A DNA stretch of 64,000 bases from Epiperipatus broadwayi (taxonomy: Eukaryota; Onychophora; Udeonychophora; Euonychophora; Peripatidae), in contig JAQFVV010012395.1 in the NCBI GenBank assembly GCA_028023455.1, positions 2,294,001 through 2,358,000 on the forward strand, read 5' to 3'. The translations under genes were made by a program, and so were the position numbers. This document shows, piece by piece, positions 36,780-47,715 of the stretch. Below the pieces are notes generated by a model. That model did no database searches, had not been told where the DNA came from, and saw nothing but the letters and a program-made list of their open reading frames with translations. The stretch's first letter is position 1. Every line of letters starts with the position of its first letter.

Positions 36780-37700
36780 TGAGTTGATAATTAATTAATA
36801 ATTTTGTGTTACATTTTTAATTAAAGATTTCAATTAAAATCATGTTACCCACTGATAATTTTAGAAAACAATATGGAGACAAAGCCATCACATAACCAGA
36901 TGCTTTCCACCAATATTATCAGCGCAGGATTTCAAAATCCAAAGTTCAGTCAAACATAAACTTATTTTTAATTTTACTATAGTGAATTTGAACTCAGACT
37001 TACAAACATCCTTCAACTATCTCATACCAATGTATGACATAGTATGGATAATTGAAGGATGCTTGAAAGTCTGAGTTCAACAATAAGGCTCCAGGTATGT
37101 GAAGAGTACCTGTATTTCAAATATTTTAATTTTACTGTAGCAAATTCCGATCTTTGTTGGGGGGAAAAAAATTCCAATTACAAATTTCCCAGCAAGCAAT
37201 TCACTTGCTCACAAACAAGTTAACAAGCTCTGGTTTTATGCTTAAATTGAATTCAAAACTTTAGTCTAATGCAAGATAATAATATACCTTTAATCAATTG
37301 ATTACTTCCAATTTTGTTACATTTTTTATTCAAACTTCCAATTAAAATCAAGTTACCTGAGGATAATTAAAAAAAAAAAAAATTTGATGACTAGTGGCTG
37401 TTTCCAAAGTTTCAAAGTTCAAAGATCAGTCAAGCATACGCTTATTTTTAATGTTATTGTAGCAAACTCTGATCTTTGTTTAATAATAAAAATGTCTATT
37501 TCAAGTTCCCAGCAATTAATTCACTTGCTCACAACCAAGTTAACATACTCTGGCTGTTTGTACTTATAAAAAAGTCAAAACTTTAGGTTAGAAAGAAAAA
37601 ACAACTTTATATACCTTTCTCAATTTCCAGGTAGTTGATAACTTATCTCCAATTTTGTGCTAAATTTTTTATTCAAATTTTCAACCTACATCAAGTTATT
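36780..37700. repeat. Diverged repeats of about 320-500 bp spacing
   Basis: 'AATTCACTTGCTCACAA' recurs at about 37199 and 37518, and 'CAATTTTGTTACATTTTTTA' type segments at about 36800, 37310 and 37650. 'CTTATTTTTAAT' preceded by 'AGTCAA(A/G)CATA' recurs at about 36950 and 37430. The units are degenerate and no element boundary is visible. Confidence 0.55.
36989..37079. repeat. 32-bp inverted repeat forming a hairpin
   Basis: Left arm 36989-37020 (starting TGAACTCAGACTT) pairs with right arm 37048-37079 (ending AAGTCTGAGTTCA) with about three mismatches around a 27-base loop. Within the loop, CATAC and GTATG can also pair. It is either a small foldback element or a footprint. Confidence 0.85.
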
Positions 37701-38398
37701 TCAAACCCCGTAAATCACTTCCAATTGCAATGGTGAGCCTAATTACCAATCTAGATTTACTGTCTCCCTATGTCTGGATCCTCTAACCATGAATTTCACA
37801 CTTAAATCACATCAAACGCCTCACTATGCCTCTAATACAGTTAACCCAGGACCTGACCAACCTATGACAAACTCTTAACTCAACAATAGCAACCAGTTCT
37901 AACACAACTGTACCAGCAGCCCCCTCTGGAAATCAGAACCCTCATGAATCTTATGCTTAAACATTATAAAAAGCCTTACTCAGCCTCTACCTTCAATCCA
38001 CATATAGACCCAGAGTCTAAACAACCTATCAAAAACTCCAACTTAAAAATTGCAAACAATTCTAACATAGCCCTCTGGAACATTCATTTATTCAAGTGCA
38101 TCAGGAAGAAGACATGGTGCGGTGATACCAATTATGAGAGCAATCCCACCACATTTTCCATTCACACCAACACCTTCCCCAACCCACATTGCTAATAAAA
38201 CCAGGAGGGAAACTTGATCACCCAAAGAAGATCCCACTACTCTAAAAAATCAAAAATAACACATTGATCTCATATCAGTATCACCTCACAGACAATTGCC
38301 ACATTATCATAAAAATTCTAGCCCCTCGCCTATGTTACCCAGGCAACCCAACCACATAAAACTAAACCTGGTTTGCATCTATAGATATAGCAGTCTAG
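37701..38398 (+). other. LINE-like remnant, C- and A-rich, not assignable
   Basis: Composition (many CCA, AAC, ACC) resembles the LINE at 2.8-3.3 kb more than the AT-rich spacers. An 83-codon plus frame (37944-38195) contains 'NNSNIALWNIHLFKCIRKK'. It leads directly into a minisatellite and a LINE-type 3' end, so it is probably part of that LINE copy. No motif confirms it. Confidence 0.35.
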
Positions 38399-38912
38399 AG
38401 CATGTAAAATTTATGTAATCTTGTGTAGAATCAATAAAATAACTTTTATATATGTAAACCTACAATTACATATTGCCCATGTAATCATGGCAATCCAATC
38501 TATATTAAACCCTTGTAACTAATCCACAGCATGTAAAAATTCTTGTAATCTTATGTAAATAAGTAAATTAACTTGTATATAAATAAACCTACAACTAGAG
38601 ATTTCCCATGTGATCATAGCAATCCATGTCATGTAAAACCCTTGTAACTAATCCACAACATGAAAAATTATTGTAATCTTATGTAAATCAATAAATCAAC
38701 TTTTACATATGTAAAATCCATATCTATAGATTGTCATGTAACCACAGAAATCCAAGTTAAGTAAAACCCTTGTAACTAATCCACAGTATGCAAAAATTCC
38801 TTGAATCTGGTGTAAACCAATAAATCAATTTTTATATATGTAAACCTACAACTACAGATTACCCATGTAAAAACAATAATTTAAACTATGTAAAACTCCT
38901 GTAACTCTCTAA
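38399..38912 (+). repeat. Minisatellite, four 128-129 bp units in a LINE 3' region
   Basis: Units start at 38399, 38528, 38657 and 38785, each with 'AGCATGTAAAA', 'TTGTAATCTTATGTAAA' type, 'CCCATGTAATCA' type and 'CCTTGTAACTAATCCAC' segments. The last unit runs into 'AAATAAAGTTTATCTTTGA', the LINE-type terminus. Confidence 0.9.
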
Positions 38913-38936
38913 GACAAATAAAGTTTATCTTTGAAA

Positions 38937-39277
<341 letters not shown>

Positions 39278-42200
39278 TAGTAAGAAGATCAATGTATGGT
39301 TAATATTCTCTTGTTTATTTCTTAGAATCTACATTAATATACAGGCAAAAAAAAAAAACCAGACTATCACAAATTCTTGTATATTTATAGTAATTGAACA
39401 AACTTGATTGCAATTCACATTACAAAGCTGCATAATAAAAAAAATGTTTAAATAAAACAAACAACTCATAGATTGATTAATAAATGTATGATTTTCCCTG
39501 TGCATATATGCATGCATAGTAGATACAGATTACATGTAATTTATGAAAGTAAAGGAAAAGAGATCTATAGAGTTAATCATACTATTAAATATATGGTAAA
39601 AGAAATGTTTCCAAGAACAAAATAATAATTCATATTAGGTAAAGGAAAAAAAAATAATTTAAGGCTACATAAATAATTTTGAATTGCATACATTTTAAAA
39701 ATGTATAGTATTTTGGGACTACTGAATTTGTCCTTTCTTATAGTAAATTGAATGGCAAATCTGATTTATAACTTTTTTTATTTTTATTAATCCATAATTC
39801 TCAATAATATATTTAATTTTGAAAAATTGTACATGATTTTTTTCTTTCTTCCTAATGCTACTGTAAATAATGAAAAAAAAATATTTTTAGTTATTTATAA
39901 AATAATCATGTAATGTAAATAATATATTTATATTTCACAACATGTTGTGAAATAAATATTTATTTTTGTAATTATATTCTGATAGAAATGTTTTTGGATA
40001 AAAACAACAATGATGTTGTTTGGAAAATATCCCTGCTTACATGGTAGGTATTAAAGAAGAAAAAAACATGTTGGGAGATATAAATAGATTTGACAATAAT
40101 TGCAGACTAATCTAGACTATTCTATGCCTTGACTAAAAAAACAGTGCCATAATGATTCCATGAAGATAGATGAAACCATTTATAAAAAGTTTTCCACAGA
40201 ACAGTTTAAATAGCTATACCTTGTTGATTATTTTAAAGTATTTTTCAATATTCTATTCACCACAGTAAATATGCTGACATTAGACAGTGGAAGACTATTT
40301 ACTACATGTGGCTACAAAACCAAAAAACAATCAAAATACATGGAATTATGCAATCAGATCAAGAGATAAATGTTGAAATTGCATTGAACTCAATATTGCC
40401 TGTTTTAATGAAGAAAACCATGGCATAAGAAAAGTAGTCTCTACTATAAGACATACCAAGGCATATTCCATACATTATCTAGTGTCACCAATACTCAAGG
40501 AGGATAACTACTGCCAAGGATGGATTAATAAAGACTTATTGGTATATATAGTAAGACTATGACATCTGCAGAAAACTATGGTCTAAATCTTTATAAATTT
40601 AAGATAATTGGTAAGATCTTATCATTATAGTTATCATAAAACCTTAAGTTTTAATATTTATAATTATTATCTTTTTTCTTATTTTCACTATTCTGTATTA
40701 TGTTTCTCTAGTAACAGTTGCAAATATATAAGCAATAAGTCCATATTATATTTAATAGTTGTAAATAGTTAGCTTATTTTATTATTAACTAATTTAGTTC
40801 ATTTTGCTTTTTGAACTCATTCCAAACATATGCTAATATCCATGATTCCTGAGAAATCATGCCATTCACTGAGGGACATGCAGGAATAATGGTAATAATT
40901 TTAAATGATGATGAATATACGGTATTAAGATTTCTAAAAATAAAATTTATATTTAGGAAGTTTGGTGCCTTAAGATTCACTTTAAATTGAATCTAGAAAA
41001 ACAAATTAAAAATACGTTTGGAATAATTACACTTAAAGGGTACATCATCAACATCAGCATCTTAGATGAATGGTTAATATTATTGAATATATTTGAGTAA
41101 CTTATTTGAACTCTATTAAATATATTCATTTCGTATTTAAATATATTAACCATTTTAGGCTTATTTATATATACAAACAACTATTTTTATCCATCATAGT
41201 AATAAACTCTCTGAAGATGAACTGTGAAAAATAATTTAACGTGTTGAAAGAAAAGAATAAAAAAATAAAACAAATATTAGTAATATAGAAATGGCAATAA
41301 GCAAAAAAAAATTATTAATTCTGTAATAGAAGGAAGCTCATTAATTGCATAATGTAAAAGTGACACAAGAGATTGATTAAAAAATAGTGATAATATAAAA
41401 ATGTATGTTTGTGTAATTAAAAGACCCAGTGAGTTTTAACCATAAACCACTGAAAATGTAGCAGATGAAATAGAAATTAATGTTACATTTCAAATGTAAA
41501 CAATATTCGTCACTTCACAGAGGTCAATATTAAACTACCTAATGTCATGATTTCAATTATGAATCAAACTTTGACAGCAAAAAGATAATTCCATGTTCCT
41601 AAAAAAAATGATATGTTATGGCATTAATATATTAGACCAATTTTCATATTTTATTGTATAAAGATGCAATTAAGCACACACATAAACGATTATATATAAT
41701 CAATTTTTGAATCAACATATATGCAAGAAAGGATTGAATAGATGAAAGCCTTTTCATAACCTATTTAAAAAATTAAAAAATATGAAATCATACATTGCAT
41801 AAGGAATAGCAATTTATTTTGCTTCAGATCCATTTATTGTAGTCTTGATTAATCAATGGATATTAGAAGGAAGAGTTATAACCACATCTCCAAATGAGAA
41901 TCTGATTATTAGCCACCTTTAGTGAAAAGCAATATTTGAACTTCTACATATAACAGTTATTCTAACTTTTTTATATTATCCAAGCTGAAAAACAATAAAG
42001 ATTTTGAACCTAGCCAGTTTATTTATATTATTTGAGAATCTGATCAGTAACTATATATTCCTTCCTGAAAATGGCACAATAGCCAAAAGCTATTCTGTAA
42101 AAGGAAATTATAACATTACTATTTAGATTTTAATAATTATTCAAAATTACTCTAGATAGTTTTGAAATAAAGTAAATGGACTGAATTACTGTTTTGGAAT

Positions 42201-43108
42201 AAGATTTTGAAGGCAACCACAAAAATTATTGTGATATTTTATTTGATAATTTCAGTAAAATTATAAATAATAACTTCATCATGGCATTATGAAAAATAAA
42301 CACATCAATCAATAATATGAGAACCTTAGATTTTTAAAATGAATAATAACCATATGATAATGGTCAACAACAAAAAAATACTTCATTTATCAAACATACG
42401 TTCTTCAAAAACTTATTCCTCTATCTACAAAGAACAATAAATTATTTCAGCTAAAACATCAACGTTATATAAAGATATAAAATAGATCTTTACAAAGTAA
42501 TACTATAACACAAAGATAATTTAACTAAATTGTGGGAGATATTATTTCTTTAATAAAATTTATCTTCGTTAAAAATCCATGGCTTCAGATTAGTTCTTGC
42601 ATGAATACTTACTAAACATGGTATTGATAATCTTATGCTAAGCAATTTTTACAATAAAAACATCTGTTTAAGAAAGTTTAAATAAGATAACTATCATCAT
42701 TTATATAGATAATGTTTGTGCATGTAATGTTTATCTTCCTACAGTTATTTTCTAAGAAGGTTTTAATTTTTATAATAATCATACGAGGAGCTAAAGCAGG
42801 TTCTAAACTTTTAGAATGAATATCTTTGAACAATGTAAACATACAGTAAGAAAATTTTTGTTTAGGTAGATGGGGCACAGAAATAACTCCTGATAAATTT
42901 TGTTTCCAGAAAAATGATTCACCATAGTTTGCTGATTTTCTAAAATTGGGTCATTATCATAGCCAACAAATGTATGTCTTAATAATTTTGGATTTCATAT
43001 TCCCATGGTTAAAATTTCTGAAAAATGAAAATTTAAAAAAACTTTATATATAGAATTTCATTTTTATAGTTGTATTCTAAAATTATTTATTGTACATTTT
43101 AGTACTGG
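39278..43108. other. Long stretch without a recognisable gene
   Basis: AT-rich. Two spots recall decayed hammerhead/Penelope termini: 41197-41232 ('CTCTCTGAAGATGAACTGTG') and 42064-42110 ('CTGAAAATGGCACAATAGCC'), but the cores are lost. A minus-strand frame at 42878-42678 ('VPHLPKQKFSYCMF' context) is unassigned. 40790-41180 has short minus frames without family likeness. Confidence 0.35.
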
Positions 43109-43241
43109 AAATCAGATGATAATGATGTCAAGCATTGGTGGTCGAATGGTCAGCACAGCTGCCTTACAAGCAGTTGTCCCGGGTTAGTGGGTTCGCTTCC
43201 TGGCCAATGCTATGACACATAAAAAAAATCAGATGATAATG
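43109..43241 (+). mobile_element. tRNA-derived SINE with 16-bp target duplication
   Basis: The direct repeat AAATCAGATGATAATG flanks the insertion (43109-43124 and 43226-43241). The element (43125-43225) has a tRNA-like body: acceptor stem GCATTGG (43132-43138) with CCAATGC (43204-43210), an A box around 'TGGTCGAATGG', an anticodon arm GCTGC-CTTACAA-GCAGT whose loop reads TAC as anticodon, and a B-box-like 'GGTTCGCTTCC'. The T-stem CCGGG/CCTGG encloses a 15-base loop instead of 7, because 'GGGTT' is repeated. Outside the acceptor stem, TGTCA (43126-43130) pairs with TGACA (43213-43217). A short A tail follows. Clean flanks indicate a recent LINE-driven insertion. Confidence 0.85.
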
Positions 43242-43389
43242 CTAATATAATTCCCAGGCTAATTTCTGGTTATTAGTCTTCCTCTGTAAATAGCCTTAGA
43301 TTTTCATACATTATATTTAACAAACAATTCTACTTCTTTTATAGAAATTAAACTAATAGTATTTGACTGAAATATTTTAAGAGTTTGAA

Positions 43390-43640
43390 CCCAGACTTTA
43401 GGTTAGGAATAATACATTTGAGCTATCTCAGATATATGATGTCATACCTATATAGCTATATTTATGTTTATTCAGAACAAAAACAGTAGACTTTTAAATC
43501 TTATGTCATTAGCATGGATCATATAAAAGAAATACATTGGATTCTGGATATATGTAATTCATCCAACTCCACTTACTGATGAAGATCAATAGCCAGAACA
43601 TAATCCAGGAATTTATTTGGTACTATTATCTAGTTTTTGA
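43390..43640 (+). repeat. Decayed hammerhead-bearing repeat
   Basis: 'CTCCACTTACTGATGAAGAT' followed by 'AGCCAGAACATAATCCAGG' lines up with the hammerhead modules at 349 and 1062. CTGATGA survives (43576-43582), but GAAAC has become GAACA and TAGTC has become TAATC. Upstream, 'GAACCCAGAC' resembles 'GTTCAGACCC' at the head of those modules. The ribozyme core is broken. Confidence 0.6.
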
Positions 43641-43942
43641 TAATTACTAAAAGTTTACAATATATTGCTCTGGAGTAGTAGCAATAAAATATATTATTCT
43701 TAAAGTAGATGTTAAATGTAGGATGCGAGGCTTTATTTGATTTATAATTTTTAAAAAAGCTAATTTAAAATTAATATATTAAATATCTTAAAAGGAATAT
43801 TAATAGATTTCCTTCCATTAACAGATAGATTTAACAGTCATAGCAACTACTATCAAAAGATCTAATTTTTTGAGCATGCCAAAAGCAATTCATTCTAACT
43901 TGGAATAAAATAATTAATATCCATTACACTAGTCTACTAAAG

Positions 43943-46611
43943 CAAGGGTGGCCAACTTTTACTTTTGGGTCCATAAGATCTACTTTTTATTTTAAAAATG
44001 TGTTGCAATGGACTTGTCATAGGCGTAGTCTAAGTGAAGGGAGGTGTGAAATACATACTATTTTTATATATCTACCTATGTAAAAAATAACATAACTATT
44101 TAACGGGCTAAAAAACTCATGTCCGGGAGGGAATTAAAGCAACATGAGTAATTATTAACAATATTTATTAATTCAAATTAGCTGCAGATAAAGACAGATT
44201 TAAAATTTATTTTATTACCTTAACATTAATGGGAAGACTGTGTTTGCATGTCTCTAACCAAGGAATCATAATTAGGTGTATATTCTGACAAAGATAATAA
44301 TAAAGAATCATCAGCATGGGAATCAGTCAGGACTGTACGTTGTTTAGTCTTCGTTAACTTTAAGTATAAAAATGCCGATTCACCCAGATATGTAGATCCA
44401 AAACAAGAATAAATATATTCACTACATTTGGTGATATTGGGATATTTTTCTCGGTTGATGTAAAATTGTAATTTCATTTTCTAATGCCTTTTGCTCCATA
44501 TGAAATATGTCTGAAATTTTTGGCTAATGCGTTTCATATTTAAATAATTTTTTAAAGGAAAAGCTATACATTCCACAATTTCATTATTTTTTTCAAAATC
44601 TTGGAATCTTACTTTAAAATCTTCAATTACTTTTTGGATTTCCATGACTGTCGATATTATAATTAATATTTTTTTGTTTTTGTGGGTGATCTGCCATATT
44701 TGAAAAATGATTCAGATTATTTTGTTGCAGATTTTCTATTAACAAAATAAATTATGTTTTATATGCATCTATGCAGCTGATCATATCAATTACTGTTTTA
44801 TTTTTACGTTGTAATTCTAAATTTAAATGACTTAACATTGAAGTAAAATCGGTAAGAAAAGCTAAGTCACTAAGCCAAGTTTCAGCATTTCCGGAGAAAA
44901 TCTATTATTTCAGGCAATAAATCATGAAATCATTGCAGAAATTTACCTCTGATTAGCCACCTTACATCGATATGTAGTAATAATTCAGGTTGGCCTTCAT
45001 CGAGCTGCAGTTGGAAAAGATGTTGTTTGAGGAACTTTCTTAAATTGAATTAAAATTTTAAATGCTATGTCCATTACTTCTTTTGTGTTTAGTCTCTTGC
45101 TGACTAACACTTGCTGATGAATTATGCAGTGGTAGCTCAAAAAAGCTGGGAATTTATCTTCATTTTGACATATGGCTATAAATCCATTTATGCAACCTAT
45201 CATTGCAGCTCCGCCATCAGTTGTTATTGAAACTAATTTAAAAAGTGATACTTTCAAATCACTGAGCAAGTTTTTAAAGGCTTTGAATATATCTACACCT
45301 CTAGTTCTTTCTTTCAAAGAAATCATACCAAACAATTCTTCTTTAGATGTAAAATCTTTAAAAACCATACAAATGAAAACAAGTAATTGTGCTGTATCAC
45401 TTATATCTGTCAATTCATCACATTGAAAGGAAAAACAAGAACATCTATTAATATCATTATATAACTGCTCTTTTAAATTTCCACTCATCTTCTCAATTTG
45501 TTGCACCACAGTGTTTCAAGACAGTTGTAGATCTTTAATTGCAGCGATAATTTCACTCTTGTTACGAAAATTGTTAAAAAGTGAATCTGACATTTCCAAA
45601 AAAATTTTCTTTACAAATTCACCCTCGGAAATGGTTTATATTTTTTTTGCTAAGAGATAGCTTACTTTGAATGACTTCAACATTGGCTTTTTAAAAACAT
45701 TTTGTTGACTTTTTAATTGAATTTTAAGATCCATAATTTTACATTTTCTCAATTTGGTATTTTGTGAATAATATGTTTTATACTTGTTATATAAAGTTAA
45801 AAAATGTCTCTCCAGATTACCCTTTTTAGCAATGGCTATCAAGGTAAAGCATATTAAGCAACAACATGTATCATTCACCATTGTAAAAAAGTAATCAAGT
45901 TCCCATTCTTCATTTAAATGATAAGTTTTCGATTTTTTGGTTTAGTACTCAGGTTCATGGGTATACTAAAATGAAAAAAGAAATATGGCAATTTTACTTC
46001 TCGAAATTTAACTGATAAGAATTAAATATTCAAAATAAATAATAAATATCGAATTAAATATTTTCCAGGATTAAATACTATTTTCCAAGAAAATTAAAAA
46101 CTCATGAACTGTGGTCATTAACGACATTAATTACTTCAGCTTAGATATCTGTTGCCAAGAATGCTCACTAATCAACTACATAGGTAAAAAAATCCACAAT
46201 TTAAATTTAAGCATAAAAAAGGTACTTACATTTTAAACAGAAGAAAAATTGAAACTCAATGTGCTCACCATGGATAGATAATATTGATTAATAATAATAA
46301 TATTGTTAATACTAAAGAAAAAAAGCTACCATATGACACTACCAAATATTCAAGCTAAATGACTGTGTTTTTCTATGAGTCATAACTGCATGTATAATGT
46401 TGCGTTTGCATGTTACATTCACGTGTTGCATTCGGTTACAAGTGAAACACATTAAGTCAAGATTAAAAATATTGTTTTCAATAATGATACACCTTATTGG
46501 ACTTCACCTATCTAGAATTAAAAAAAAATTTAGAATAAAAACAAAAATAACAAAAAAACTTGAAAATCTTGACTTAATTTGGCCTCATGATCGACTTGTT
46601 GGCCACCCCTG
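43943..46611 (-). mobile_element. hAT transposon with exact 8-bp target duplication
   Basis: TACTAAAG stands on both sides (43935-43942 and 46612-46619). The ends are CAAGGGTGGCCAAC (left) and CAGGGGTGGCCAAC (right, inverted), standard hAT termini. The 2669-bp element carries a full-length but broken transposase on the minus strand. The plus-strand frame at 46397-46666 is a shadow. Confidence 0.93.
44226..45900 (-). pseudogene. hAT transposase (GTF2IRD2/ZBED-like), broken
   Basis: Reading leftwards: 45881-45636 gives the N-terminal BED-like part ('AIAKKGNLERHFLTLYNKY', 'NTKLRKCKIMDLK'). 45509-44997 gives the catalytic core, with 'FQCDELTDISDTAQLLVFI', 'EERTRGVDIF' type sequence and 'ITTDGGAAMIGCINGFIAI' containing the second acidic residue, then 'YHCIIHQQVL'. 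44477-44226 gives the C-terminal dimerisation part ('CFGSTYLGESAFLYLKLTK', 'YTPNYDSLVRDMQ'). Stops and frameshifts separate the blocks, notably at 44500-44990. The enzyme would have cut and pasted this element; the copy is inactive. Its relationship to the family is clear from the residue pattern. Confidence 0.88.
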
Positions 46612-46979
46612 TACTAAAGAATTAAATATTCCTGAAAACTCATGTAATCTATTAATGACATTGTAAAAAAAAAATTGAAAAAAATACTAAAAGAAAATAA
46701 AAACTTTGCAAGATTCAATCAAGAGACTTGATAGGTGTAAAATTCCCTCTCAGATCATTTTCTCGGGCATTGATAATAATGTTTTTAATTAGATTTAACA
46801 AAATTCTAAGCATGAAATTTTCAGAAACAGAAAAAACTTTAATAAAGTTTTTCCTTTCAAAATCTTATAAAAATGGTTGATATTAGAGAATTTAAAGTTA
46901 CTATGATGATCTAAAAAAAGCTCCAGAAATATATAATATACTTCAGAGCTTCTATAAATTTAGGACTCAAAATAAACAC

Positions 46980-47480
46980 AGAATAATTTCAAAAAACTGA
47001 CATGAAAATAAAACTACAGCTCTTCAATTTAATTTATAAGAATCATGCACTTTAGAACAAGCTACATTCAAGCCAGACTGAAATTCTTGCTGTGAACAAA
47101 TTCTATCTTATATCATACACAATAAAGAAGGTTTTTGAAATAAACTAAAGACTATTGCTATTTTTACTGATCTAATGCCAGCTTACAATTCTGTTTAGAA
47201 AAATATTTTCTAAAATGTCTAGGTTCTTAAATATAGAATAACAATTAACTTACTTGATAAAATATTGTCGATATAAAAAATATACATTATTCAAAATGAG
47301 TAGCAAATACATTATAGAATGATTTTTGAAGGGTTTAGTTTGTGTCATTTAATACATTTATCAGTGATCTTAGAAAAACAGAATGCTAGAAATTCATTCA
47401 TGCTAAAGATATTGTTTTTATTTCATAAAAGAGGTTTTCCTCAAAACAGAAAAATCTCTTAATACAGATACAAAAAGTTT
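46980..47480 (+). pseudogene. LINE reverse transcriptase fragment, heavily decayed
   Basis: Across several frames the plus strand reads 'AIFTDLMPAYNSV' (RT motif A, usually 'FxDxxxAYDSVW'), then 'KNIF', 'FKMSSKYIIE', 'GLVCVI' and 'FISDLRK' in the expected order of a Jockey/CR1/R1-type RT. Many stops. The copy is cut off by the (AT)n tract before the gypsy element. It belongs to a different LINE clade from the L1/Tx1-like copies elsewhere in the window. Confidence 0.5.
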
Positions 47481-47503
47481 GAAAATGGTTTTTAAATTTC
47501 TAT

Positions 47504-47505
<2 letters not shown>

Positions 47506-47555
<50 letters not shown>
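47506..47555. repeat. (AT)n tract before the gypsy element
   Basis: About 50 bp of AT ending 'TATTGTGCCATTACA'. A matching AT tract follows the element's other end at 60697, so the whole unit is bracketed by AT microsatellites. Confidence 0.9.
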
Positions 47556-47557
<2 letters not shown>

Positions 47558-47715
47558 GCCATTACAATTTAGTCACTAGATAAATTTATAGTAATGTGCA
47601 TGTAGAAAAGGTAAACCAAAAATCATCATCACAATTTTATATAACCATAAAAGAAGCTGTAGGGCATCCAAGTTCAAACCCTTCCAGATCAAAATTTCAA
47701 AAGCTTTAAACAGAA

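Noticed and set aside
42678-42878. Minus-strand 66-codon frame as a host exon
   Set aside because: No splice sites of reasonable quality, no family pattern, and composition like its surroundings.
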